Assembly: GCA_015499995.1 (NCBI GenBank)
Contig: JADNRV010000047.1
Location: 186,001-250,000 of the forward strand
From: Flammula alnicola
Taxonomy: Eukaryota > Basidiomycota > Agaricomycetes > Agaricales > Strophariaceae
Length of the DNA: 64,000 nt
Direction: 5' to 3'
This document shows, one piece after another, positions 11,256-24,011 of this stretch. Within the stretch, counting starts at the first letter, position 1. Each line of letters opens with the position of its first letter. The notes under the pieces were generated by a model, which saw nothing but the letters and a program-made list of their open reading frames with translations, had not been told where the DNA came from and made no database searches. The position numbers were made by a program, and so were the translations under genes.

Positions 11256-12258
11256 ATGGCGACAAACGTCCAGCCTATTAATTTTGCGAAAGCATTGGGC
11301 TTCAATTCCGAGGGCGCGGCAGTCGTGTTCGCCATTCTCTATGCTCCGCTGCTTGGGTGGTATGTACGGCAGTCATTCGTGCGCCCGACTTCCGTGCACT
11401 TTGCACTTGTCTTTTTCTGCACAAGTGAGTAATCTACTTTCTGGAGAGGCTTGACTTTCTTTTTTAACGGGAATCCACATAGTCCGTCTCGCCGCGTTTG
11501 CAATACGCGCCGCCCTTATTTCACTCGACTCTGCAGGTCGGAATATCAACGTTCTCATCGCAGATGAGATCCTATTCGGGGTTGGCTATTTCTCTCTTCT
11601 GTATTCGGCCTACACGCTCGTGTTGGATCTGTAAGTTGCTCTCATTCTTAGTACATTTCATTGTTGCTTATGACTTTCTGTATTCAAGTGAAATAATTGC
11701 TGGTCGACCGGAGTCTAACAATCCTATCATCCGTCTCACCAAGAATCGCCAATTGTTTCGACTCCCCCTCACAGTCGCTGTAGCGCTTGGAATTGCTGCG
11801 GCTGCATCCAACAACGGTGCTGAGTCCACCTCAAACCAGGCACTCCACAAAGCCAGCACAATTATTTTCCTGCTCCTCACCATCCTGCAAGCTTTTCAAA
11901 CGACGATATTGACCAGGATGGAGATTGAAGGTATGACTCCTGGATTATCTACCGCGTGCGCATTTCTTACCCCTCCTGAATTCTTGCAGGCCATGGGAAA
12001 GAGAGGCGCGACAACGAATCATTCGGAGAGAGGCATGCAATGTCCATCCTTCTCTTGGTGTCAGTCCTTTTGTTGGTGCGCGAGGTCTTTGTGACCGCAA
12101 CGGTGAACAATACCTTCAAGCAAAACAACGAGCATTTCTGGTACCCCCTCATGGCCCTTCCTGAAATTCTTGTGGCGCTTTTATTTGCCACGCGAGGCCT
12201 AGTTCCTCGCCGAGGTGAATTGCAGCCGAGATACCCACAAGAAAATAACCAAGTATAA
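11256..12258 (+). CDS. DUF7702-type seven-helix membrane protein A
   Basis: Four exons, 11256-11424, 11483-11630, 11689-11930 and 11990-12258, give 275 residues. Hydrophobic segments are spread over the whole chain, about seven in all: AAVVFAILYAPLLGWYV, the HFALVFFC segment, LFGVGYFSLLYSAYTL, LTVAVALGIAA, IIFLLLTILQAF, MSILLLVSVLLLV and LMALPEILVALLF. The order and the loop RPESNNPIIRLTKNR match the fungal family I know as DUF7702, whose function is unknown. The paralogue at 15944 has identical exon phases and identical lengths for exons 1 to 3, pointing to a recent duplication. The start codon follows a TATA box by 69 bases. The domain name is from memory, and an RTA1-like receptor or transporter would be the alternative. 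Confidence 0.85.
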
Positions 12259-12537
12259 TTTGTTTCGTGCTACGCTTCACGATTGCTACTTCTTCGGTTA
12301 GATTTTTATATCCTACGGCGATGTGCAATGTTCATGGCAGCTCTTTGATTGACGAACAACCAGTTATTGGATATCTCAAGTGATCGCTCGAGTCTTGTAG
12401 CCTTCTCAGTGTTGGCCGTCAGTAAAGCCCGGATTCACCGCTGTGTATTTTGTATGTACATGATATCCTCCCTCTTCTAAATTTGTTTGACCCCTAGTTT
12501 CCTGGTGTATGTGGGGGTGAAAGCTCAAAGGACATTA
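12259..12537. other. 3' flank carrying a short dispersed repeat
   Basis: About 12,440-12,508 is repeated at 14,917-14,983; both contain TGTATTTTGTATGTACATGA and GTTTGACCCC. The second copy leads directly into the repeat shared with 10,160. These short repeats around each DUF7702-type gene look like remains of the duplication that made the pair. Confidence 0.5.
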
Positions 12538-13335
12538 TTCTCACTTGAGGAAGATATCAATCAGGCACGAGAACCTCAGGAATAGTCATAGAAAGGCCGC
12601 TGAAAGGTATCGGAGACGCGGGGTTGACGAGGAGATCACAAACCCAGGTCGTTCCCCTACGCAAGACTATTTGGAGGCCTTTCTGCCATACGGGTCCGCG
12701 GAGGGCCTCAGGGGTCACAAGGCTTCAAAATGTTCAGGATATCTACGAGAAACAGTAAGGAATTTCTATGCGAGAACAATGAAATTCTCAATTTTGATGG
12801 CAAAAGCGAGAAGGATGGAGGAAGGAGAGATCCACAAAAGGGCGTCTATTTATGGGTCGTGGCAATGGAACAGACGGCTGGCCTGGGCAAAATTCGTAAT
12901 GTCGATTGGCTCATTGAAGCGTGAGCTTGTGCGAGCTTGCCCTCGGAAATTGTGCGGAGAACCATGCACAGCGTTAGTAAGAGTGGAGGAAGCACAGGAC
13001 TCTTTGATGGAGACGCTCTAAAGCCTGCAATAACACAGAAGAAGTCGCTCGTATGTTGTCCGCGGCTACGATAACTTGCAGTAATCGCCAATGGCAAAAT
13101 AGACATACGACAGCCTAAAGACAAAGTCATCGCATTTTAAGAGGCTTAGACCGTGGACGACGAAAGCGACATTGATGCGATACTCTGGACATTGTCACCA
13201 GAGAACAAAGCGTTAAAATAATGTTCTCGCGCAAAACAAGAACACCTGTAAAGTACAATGTCTCTCTGTCGTCGAGACCCATAATGTCTAGATCTTGTTG
13301 TATGTATGTAGGTAGCTCTAGATTAAGGATGGTAG
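12538..13335 (+). repeat. Block S1, copy outside the inverted repeat
   Basis: This stretch is homologous to 34,213-35,000 and, inverted, to 50,440-51,265. It carries fragments of reading frame shared by the copies, such as FLCENNEI, FDGK(S/G)EKDGG and the run AMEQ(T/K)AGLG, then LKRELVRA and KLCGEPCTALVRV in a different frame. The frames change between these pieces and none is open throughout, so this is most likely a decayed gene or element. I do not recognise the protein. Confidence 0.6.
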
Positions 13336-14900
13336 AACTATGCAATATTTAGAACGCTTACATATTGATTGGCCGGCTAATAATAAGTAATGGAAGGGAT
13401 TTTCCCTTCGAATACTCCCGATCGGTTTGCTTTAGAGGCAACTTTCGTACAGTGAGAAGCGCCCAGAGCGTGTGAAGCGCCCAGCATGTGAAGCACCCAT
13501 AGCGTGTGAATCGTGCAGAGTGTGTGAAGCGTGCGGAGTGTGCAGAGGCGTGGCCCGTTACACTTGCGTCCAATTAAGCAGAGAAGGGCTGTGAGCACAA
13601 AGTGGAATATAGTTATTACGCTAATATTTTTCGGCTTAATTGAAAAAGAGTTATTGAACGGTACTCTTAGTATGCTACCTATCAACTAAAATTATCACAG
13701 CTTGTGTAGATGCAATGTAGACAGGAAATCGTTGGATACTATGAACGAGGCCGACTGTATGTCAAGGGGTATGCAATTTTTTTTTCAGATATACGAGGTA
13801 CTTTTATTTGGATAAGGCTTTGCCAACCCCCCCCCTTAGCCATTCCATAAAAGGAAATAATGTATCACGTGCACGATCCAGAACATCCTAACTAAGACCG
13901 ATCTGCTACCTAGCTGTGTTCGGGCCGATCTAACCGCTGACATAATGTGTCCAAATCTGGACATATTCTTGCCGTTGAGCCACAGGCAGCTTGTGTGGGC
14001 TGTAAATTCATGGAAGCAGTGTATAATACTTTGTAGGAACACTCTAGATGTATTATTCTGCCAAAAATGTACTTCAAATTTTTATTTGGATAAGCCATGA
14101 CGGGACCCCCCCCCTCCCTAGGCTGTATGCCGGCAATTGCCGGTGCATACCCCTTGCTGTATGTACCAGTACCGGCAACTTGAAGGCCGAAATTTGAAGC
14201 TCCGACAGCACGACCTTAAGTAATTGAGACGTGCACAAACTGCACAGAAAGAGCATGGGCTCCGAAAACACTGCAAATAGATTCAATTAGTCCATAGCTC
14301 ATAAGAAATTGTTATTTTAAAAAAAATTGGCTTCACGTTATCGAGAGAAAAAGTCCATTCGAGTGTGCGACGGCTTGTGCCGAAGCCGTGAGAAACATTG
14401 TGAAATTTCGGTAGAATGGGTACTGAGGAAACTACACTTGGTCTACAGAGAAGAATGGTATTTGAGGCGTGGGAAATGCGCAGGAGCGTGCCATGCCTCC
14501 TTGCGCTTGGCACGCATTGGCCCGCTTCTGCTGCGCCAGCCACGCAGACAGTAATTGAATTATTACACTGTGGGATTGATCGTTCACGGCTTAAGAAGTA
14601 GGTTTCCAGTAAAAAAAAGAAGAGATAAAGAAAAGTAAACTATTAGCCCCATGTAATATTACCACGAAGTCCGTACTTGTCTTCAGAGATTCACATGCCC
14701 AGCAAATTGCGCCTCGCAATTTCTCATCCAATTACTACTAAATCGCCTACCATTTCACCCGCTAAATTACAATGAACCGTCCAGTTGACTAAGATATACC
14801 TGCACATATTTGCGTGCACTCACAGGTGCACGCAAGCACGCAATGACATGGCAGGCGAATTTCTGGTTGCCCAACTTTCGAAGCTTCTTCTGCATTTGAA
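13336..14900. other. Intergenic, low-complexity tracts
   Basis: Apart from a minisatellite, there is a pair of similar stretches around 13,800-13,850 and 14,075-14,125, each with TTTATTTGGATAAG followed by a C run. No coding signal was seen. Confidence 0.4.
13453..13552. repeat. Minisatellite of 16-18-nt units
   Basis: Five to six imperfect units start GTGAAGCG or GTGAA and end in AGCGT, AGCAT or AGTGT. They read in one orientation and differ by a few substitutions and 2-base indels. Confidence 0.75.
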
Positions 14901-15449
14901 TGGGGTATGTTACCGCTGTGTATTTTGTATGTACATGATATTCTCCCTCTTCTAGATTTGTTTGACCCCGTAGTTTCCTGGTGTACGAATTCTCAATTCC
15001 GAGCGTCATTAGAGCGTTTTGAATCATGGGAAACAATCTCGACTGCCGATCTCTGCCGATCTTCCGAGGTTCAGCCTCAGCGCTCCGTGCGACGTTAATG
15101 TGGCGCGTCTTCTTATCACCAAGTATTTTTAGCACAGCCGTGATTTGGCAACAGGAGGGCACAGCGGGCACCAATGGCAGTGCACAGCGCCCAGGAGTCA
15201 GGACGGATCATATTGCGTCACAGTGAATGATCAATCGATCACCCTGAACAGCGACTACTGGACAGACTCAGCATCAACCTCACTATCAGATAACGCCCCA
15301 CATGTCTGCCAATACTCCCACATTATCGTACACCGGGAAGGAGTTCATGGAGCATAGAGGGTTCTGGACGGACCAAATGTACTGCATACAGTCTCAGTGA
15401 CGAGAGGTCATCTTCGGTGGTTGCCGCCGTCCAGAACGCCGTTCATGCA

Positions 15450-15640
15450 CGGCGTCTTTTCCAAATCCCAGATTCTTTGGAGAAGAGGACACCACAATTC
15501 TCGTTGTTTTGTTTCAGACTGTCAATCTCGGTGACGATGGAGAAGGAGTCATCTGTCAACAGAAGCGTGGAAACTAATAGCAGGACTAACATTGCGGATC
15601 TTGATTCAGATGATTCATTGTTTCCCTTCATCTTACTCAC
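15450..15640 (-). pseudogene. Exon-4 relic of a DUF7702-type gene, reversed
   Basis: On the minus strand about 40 residues read AMLVLLLVSTLLL, SIVTEIDSLKQNNEN. These align with AMSILLLVSVLLLV and ATVNNTFKQNNEH of the flanking intact genes. Only this piece remains, opposite in orientation to the intact gene that starts at 15944. Confidence 0.65.
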
Positions 15641-15876
15641 TCACACTCCGCCTTTTGATGTCGGTAGGTAGGTAGTTTTGATGAAAATGAAAAACGAGGT
15701 GTGCGTATCATATGCAGCGTGTGTACTTGTATATTCTGCCTTGACAAGGAAACGTATTTGAGGGAAAGTGAGAATCAAGAAGATGGCCCTGCTGAGAATC
15801 AAGAAGATAGCCCTGCTGTTTCCGTTGCTCCATGGATACCACATGGGTTCAGGGATGCAAGGGTTATGAGTATAGG

Positions 15877-15883
15877 TATATAA
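15877..15883 (+). promoter_or_regulatory. TATA box of the second DUF7702-type gene
   Basis: TATATAA lies 61-67 bases before the ATG at 15944, close to the spacing of the first paralogue. Confidence 0.5.
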
Positions 15884-15943
15884 GTTGGACGACAGAAGGT
15901 ATTCTTCTCCTTATCTCCCATCATCGCTAGGTTTGACACCATC

Positions 15944-16952
15944 ATGGCGACAAATACCTCCCCCATAAACTACGCAAAGGCCTTTGGATTGCATTCAGAG
16001 ACAGCTGCGATTGTTTTCGCGATCCTCTATACTCCGCTGTTTGGGTGGTATATACGGCAGTCATTCGCTCGCCCGACTTTCGTGCATTTCATCCTTGTTC
16101 TTTTCTGCGCAAGTGAGTAATCTACATTCTAGCAAGGCTTTAACAAGTTTTTAACGCCAATATAGTTCGTCTGACCGCGTTTGCAATGCGCGCTGCCCTC
16201 ATTTCACTCGATTCTGCTGGTCAGAACCTCAACATCCTCATTGCGGACGAGGTCCTGTTCGGAGTTGGCTTCTTCTCTCTCCTTTATTCGGCCTACACTC
16301 TCGTGTTGGATCTGTAAGTCGCTCTCATTCCTAGTACACTTCGTAATTGCTTATAATTATGTTCTTTAACCAAGTGAAATAATGTCCGATCGCCCAGAGT
16401 CCAACAATCCTATCATCCGCCTCACCAAGAACCGCTTCTTATTTAGGCTCACACTCACTGCCGCAGTAGCGCTTGGAATTGTTGCGATCTCATCGAAAAC
16501 CAATCCTCCTTCCAAGACAGACCAAATACTCCATAAAGTCAGCACAATTATCTTCCTGGCGCTTACCATCCTGCAAGCCTTCCAAACGTTACTCCTGACC
16601 AGGATGGAGATCGAAGGTATAGTCCTGTAATACTTGCAGTGTGCGCGAATCTGACCATAACTGAATTCTTACAGCGCGGGGCCAAGAGAAGCACTACAAC
16701 AAACCATTCGGAGCGAGGCATGCAATGGCCATCCTTTTCTTGGTGTCGATTTTGTTGTTGGTGCGCGAGGCCTTTGTGACCGCGACGGTGAACAATTCCG
16801 CGAAGCAAAACAACGAGCATTTCTGGTACCCCCTCTTGGCCATCCCTGAAATTCTTGTTGCCCTTTTATTCGGCACGCCAGGCTTAGTTCCTCGGAGAGA
16901 CGAGCTCCAGCAGAGACAACCACAGCAGCATGGCATCTTAAATTACGTTTAA
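15944..16952 (+). CDS. DUF7702-type seven-helix membrane protein B
   Basis: Four exons, 15944-16112, 16166-16313, 16375-16616 and 16675-16952, give 278 residues. Exons 1 to 3 have exactly the lengths of the paralogue at 11256 (169, 148 and 242 nt), and most residues agree, for instance RPESNNPIIRLTKNR and KQNNEHFWYPLLAIPEILVA. About seven hydrophobic segments suggest an integral membrane protein with a short polar tail rich in Gln. Function is unknown. All splice sites are GT-AG and no disruption is seen. With a relic at 2150 and a reversed exon at 15450, this locus shows repeated local birth and loss of the family. Confidence 0.86.
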
Positions 16953-19172
16953 ATCTTTCTCCATGCGACGCCTCACCGTTGCCACGTTGTCTGTGCCACG
17001 ATTATTGTAATTTTAAGCAGTCTTGCGTAGTTTCGTTATGTCTCGGATGAACGCTCTGGTCAAGCTCTCAAAGTGGGATCGTGCGCTGATTGAATTGTCA
17101 TTAACATGTACCTAGACTCGCGTGACTGATTTGCATACTCGGATGGTTCCCTGGGAACGCGTCAAGGCAGCGCCGAGTGGTATAGCATCGCACGCAAGAT
17201 TCGTTGCCTTCTGTATCGCATCGCGAGAGCGCTGGCACCGCCTCCTGCTATCACCGTCCCCACATGGACACGTCATAATCCAATTGAATCTAATCTACGC
17301 GATCACTGGCAGATTGGTGGCAAAAAGCTATATTCCATTAGGGCTGGCGGATGTGATTCGCAATTAACTTGCGTTAGCCTGCTGAGGAAAGGCGTCGAAG
17401 GTACACTTGAGCATCTCAATATTGCAGAAATTCCAGTGGTGTCCATGAATCTCAGGACCGACCAAGACGAGAATACCGACGCGGAGTGCTCTTTCGCACC
17501 TACAATTTAGGGTATTGGCAAAGTAAAGGCATGACGACGCTCACCACTAAACTTGCCCTAGACTGGTTTTCCGATTTTCTGGACTGACAGTCTTCCACAT
17601 TGGCGCCTTCAATACGATATGTGTGGCTATCCGGGCGGAGTTGCTGTCGCCGCTGAAACGTAATAGTACTGGTCCCTTCACGCTTTTCAATGCGTTGATG
17701 TACACTCCACTGACGCTGTGAGATATTTGATGACTGGAATCGAGTTTGAAGGCTGTAAGGCGCAGACGGCGTTGACGGAAGAGACGGTCGGATGAAGTGC
17801 CCATTCATTCTAAGATAGGTAAATAGAAAGAGTTAGTACATAAATGCAGAATGAAGCACGGCAGATCATTCTTCGGCTTACGCGTCCATGGCCTAGACTG
17901 ATTTGAATGTGGATGTGGGTATCGGAGCAATATCGTGACGTCGACGACGTCTGGTTCAACACTTTCCGAGGCTCAGTTGGAGGGTGAAACAACTATGACG
18001 GCCGGAAATGTGTGTATATTGGCCCAGGGTGGAATGCGCGCGAGCACAGATCAGTCGCGTACATCGTTGCATAGACAGGCAGAGATGGTAACAGAAATGT
18101 GCTTTTCTAATTTCTCCTCGGGGAGTCGGGGTCCAGGCCCGCGATCCAGAGCGTGTGCAGCCTTGAAGCTTGCTGCCAGACAGAGAGTCAGTGAAAGAAA
18201 TGACTCGCTGAGAGAGAGGGTCGCAAAACATTCGAAGAAATATCGTAGAAAAGCTAGCTGAGAGGAGTTGCTTGACCTTTTGGACTTTTTCCGGCTTCGA
18301 ACTTCGACTTCGAAGTTGAGGAAGAGGGATAAGTAGCACGTGATCACGATCATGATCGAGGCCGATCGAGCCTCATCGGGAGCGGGATCCGGCCAACCCG
18401 GAGTACCACCGGTCAACATCAAATTTCACAATTTCAACGTTGAACGGGATTATAGGAGAGCAGGACGCCTCCGCGTCAGTTATACCCACATATCCTCGAT
18501 TACGAAACAATTTCAGTGGCTAAATCGTCAATTTCTCTCTCGGCTATGCTTAGCATCATGCGCCTGGCTTGTAGTTCATCATTCCGTTCGCTTAGACTGT
18601 CACCAAGGCTTTCCTCAACGAAAACAATACCTCGGGTTCCCGACATACGTAGGAATTACAGGTATTAGTTAACTCACATTATAGTTTGAAATTTCCTATA
18701 CTCAAAATACATCTTTCATGATTCGCAGAGATCAGAGAGAACTTTAATCGGCTTGTGCTTGTTCCAAAACCACGCCAAAATTGTCATTATCTGTTCATAT
18801 CTCAAGAGTCAATACATAGCGGGACCGCTGTGTCAGAATGCACACATGGGGGAAAAATCTGTAACTTGTCAACTTACTTTCAGGAGGGTCATTAATCATT
18901 GATCCTGAAGCCTGAGGCCTGAATGTCCGTGAGCAACATCGCCTCGGAGGGAATCGGGGGAGCAGAAATGCGCTCTTTCAACCTAGTAAGCATGATCCGC
19001 AGTGCTCAAACAATCATCCAATATCAACATCTATTTTTGAAGCCGCATACTGTCGGCGGCTAAGCAGACTGTACCGCGGATTCCTGATTTTGGCCAAGAT
19101 ACTCCCCAGGCTGTCTGCTCAACTGTACCTTAGGTGCCGAACTCCTAACCGACCTCTGACCCTCACTCGACC
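16953..19172. other. Long intergenic stretch
   Basis: No gene recognised. The most protein-like frame is an 85-codon minus-strand ORF at 17,547-17,804, without known motifs or splice context. AT-rich sequence near 18,660-18,900 and pyrimidine-free runs near 18,180-18,230 show no structure I can name. Confidence 0.4.
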
Positions 19173-19179
19173 TATAAAA
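19173..19179 (+). promoter_or_regulatory. TATA box of the GMC oxidoreductase gene
   Basis: TATAAAA sits 54-60 bases before the ATG at 19233, a spacing also seen at the DUF7702-type genes here. Confidence 0.5.
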
Positions 19180-19232
19180 CCCAAGAAATATTGCAATGAA
19201 AACCAGACACCTGCTCAAGTTCCTCGAAACAG

Positions 19233-21553
<2,321 letters not shown>

Positions 21554-22660
21554 ACAATTGCGATCGCTTCGCGCTCCCTCAAGTTGAAATCATTTATCTA
21601 ATACTAATTGTTTTTTCCTCGCTGAAACTCAGGCCTTTGTCCTGATCTTTATTATAATTTAACGAGTGCTTATCGAAAGTCCTGTAAAAATGCTTCTTGT
21701 TATCTCTATTCTAATAGAATATGAGTCGTCTTCAAATTTGAAATATGATTGACTTCACACATATGTTTCCTCGTATCCCAAAAATTTAAGATAAACCAGA
21801 AGACATTACAGAGGCTCGAGTCCACGAAATGCGCATTCTGCGCATTCCGACCAACTGAACGCTGGCTCTAGCATATACGACAAAATCTATTAAGCTAGCA
21901 ATGACACGCGTCGTCTTCGCCCACACAGCTGTACTTTAAGAAATAGTAGAGAGCGACGACACGTGCATGCCATCATAGTGTCGCACAAACATTCCGGATG
22001 CATGGAGTGATGCTTTTTCCCTGGTTTACTTAAACGAAACTTGTTAGGTAGAGTGGTACGGCAAATCCGGATGCAGGTGTTGCTGGCGTAGAAGTAGGAG
22101 AGGACGATGCGTAGAAGAGGACGATGCGTAGATGTCTATAGATGGAAAACCCAGAGCTGCAAGCCGGCGCCCTTCTACACAACTTCTACGTATACACCGC
22201 AGATTATCGCAGAGTTGGCAGCAGTGCCAGACTAGAGTTGGCGAGGGTCCTCGAGGCTCAGGTATGATTCAATATTCGGTTTCTAACAATTTGATGTTGA
22301 TCCTCTGCCATATGCATTCATGTCGTCGAACCGTGACGTGGGCACATCCAAGTAGATAAGGTTCTATTTAGGGAGGGATATTAAGAAATCATACGAAATG
22401 CAAATGTCGCGGCGATTTCGGTCGATGCATCCAATTTCTTTGTCAGGTTTCTGCTACCAAGCATTTCTCTTCACTTGAAGTAACACATATATGGTGCGAA
22501 GCTTTTACCACGCTGGTTTATCGAAGCACATCCGAACATTTCCAAAGGATCACTGATCAGACTAAGGTCAATAGTATATAGACTTTATATCATTGAGAGT
22601 TTCTAGGCGATCCTTTTAACGCAAACACAATCTTTTAATTAGTGGACCTGGTGCCTCCTG
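21554..22660. other. Intergenic with small repeat fragments
   Basis: A fragment at about 22,170-22,285 (CTACGTATACACCGCAG start, GAGGCTCAGGTATGATTCAA end) repeats inside the arms at 27,735-27,830, and inverted at 43,435-43,535 and 55,235-55,335. About 21,911-21,972 belongs to a small palindromic element family. Otherwise nothing is recognised. Confidence 0.5.
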
Positions 22661-23068
22661 GTGCATGCTTTGCTTGATCACGAGGATTTTTTTTCGTGAG
22701 ACTCTTCTCAGATTAAGTTCACAAGCACGCATTTAAAACCATGACATCCCTAAATACCAAGATTAATTTTACTAACTCATAGGATCCCCGGACATATGGT
22801 AAGTTTATGCTTGAACGATCCGTCAGAACCGGTATTGCGAATTTTAGAAGTATTCTGATATATCTGTACTATGACAGACCTCAACGATTTCAAGGTCACA
22901 AGTTTTTGTGATGGCAGAAGCTCTCTCTGAACTGCGGAATTGCTGATAAGGCTCTTCAGCGAGATCAAATCGAGACGAGCATGCCATTAGGGTATTATTA
23001 ATAGGGTACAGGGCCTGTTCAGTGACTCCCCTCGCAACTTGGAAACTGTAAAAGCGATTCGTTAAGAA

Positions 23069-23440
23069 CACCGTCGAGTCGTTTCGCCCGGGGTAGATAG
23101 CTTCATTGGCCGACTCCTTCTGCCAGACCGGCCGTAAGGTTCGGAAAGGGGGATTAAGTTGCCGCCTACATGGGTTGGGGTAGCTGGGGGTTGTCTATCT
23201 ACATTAGGTACAGGCCGGCTGTGAGTAGTCTACATGGGGTTCGCCCCGAAAATGACTATAAACGGGATTCCAAAAAAAAAAAAAAAAAAAAAAATAGCTG
23301 AATCCATACTAAGTGCCCGGAGCTACATTCGATTCGTAATTAATCACGGCACGAGTACATATCGCGAAGCATTGTACAACCCACGATGCCTGAAATAAAG
23401 GCCTCAAGTTTAAATGCGAAACGTGACAGGAAGGCGACGA
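23069..23440 (+). repeat. Left-arm segment with poly(A) tract, possible retroposed insertion
   Basis: The sequence between 23,069 and about 23,440 is missing from the right arm, where the flanks lie almost adjacent. It contains GC-rich sequence ending in GGGATTCC and then 23 A residues (23,272-23,294). The tail suggests a retroposed SINE-like insertion, but a deletion in the right arm explains the difference equally well. Confidence 0.35.
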
Positions 23441-24011
23441 TGCCGTCAACAAAGCGAAGATGAACTATTTTGAATAATCTCACGAATTGTCCATCTAACA
23501 ATCTTTGTCACCGTAGCAATTTCATGACAGAAAGCGCTTGAGATTGAAAGAAAAGGGCCATCTTTTTTTCGCAAGGTTGTACGTATGCAAGTATCAAAGG
23601 TATATAATAATAGACCAACAGCGTGCTGAAAATAGACTTGGGAAAGTCGCAGCGCAACGGATGCTACATACTGCAAACATTTTGAGAACAGAACTGGGAC
23701 TCGCCAACGAGAATAAAATAATGTGCTTGAGCGGTCGTATTGTGCTTGAGCCATCCGCATGAGAAAGCAGAGAGGGCGATAGTAAAGTTCCGTCTATCGT
23801 CGGTGTGGGAAGCACGTTCCGTCTGCGGATGACAGTGCATGTGTTTTTGGAGTTCAAGGCGCTTGATCTGTCACTTTGAGCCTATGGTATTGATGTTTTC
23901 CCTCGGTATGTATGACGTCGGTACTCAGCATATTATATATCGCTTCATCGCCCAGTGTCATTTCCCGGGTTTTTCTTCATCCTTTCACTTATTCCTTAAG
24001 CTTTCTGAACC

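Noticed and set aside
13453..13552. CRISPR-like array
   Set aside because: Units are contiguous without spacers and the genome is eukaryotic; it is a minisatellite.
17547..17804. 85-codon minus-strand frame
   Set aside because: Composition is plausible but there is no motif, no paralogue in the window and no splice context; too weak to call.
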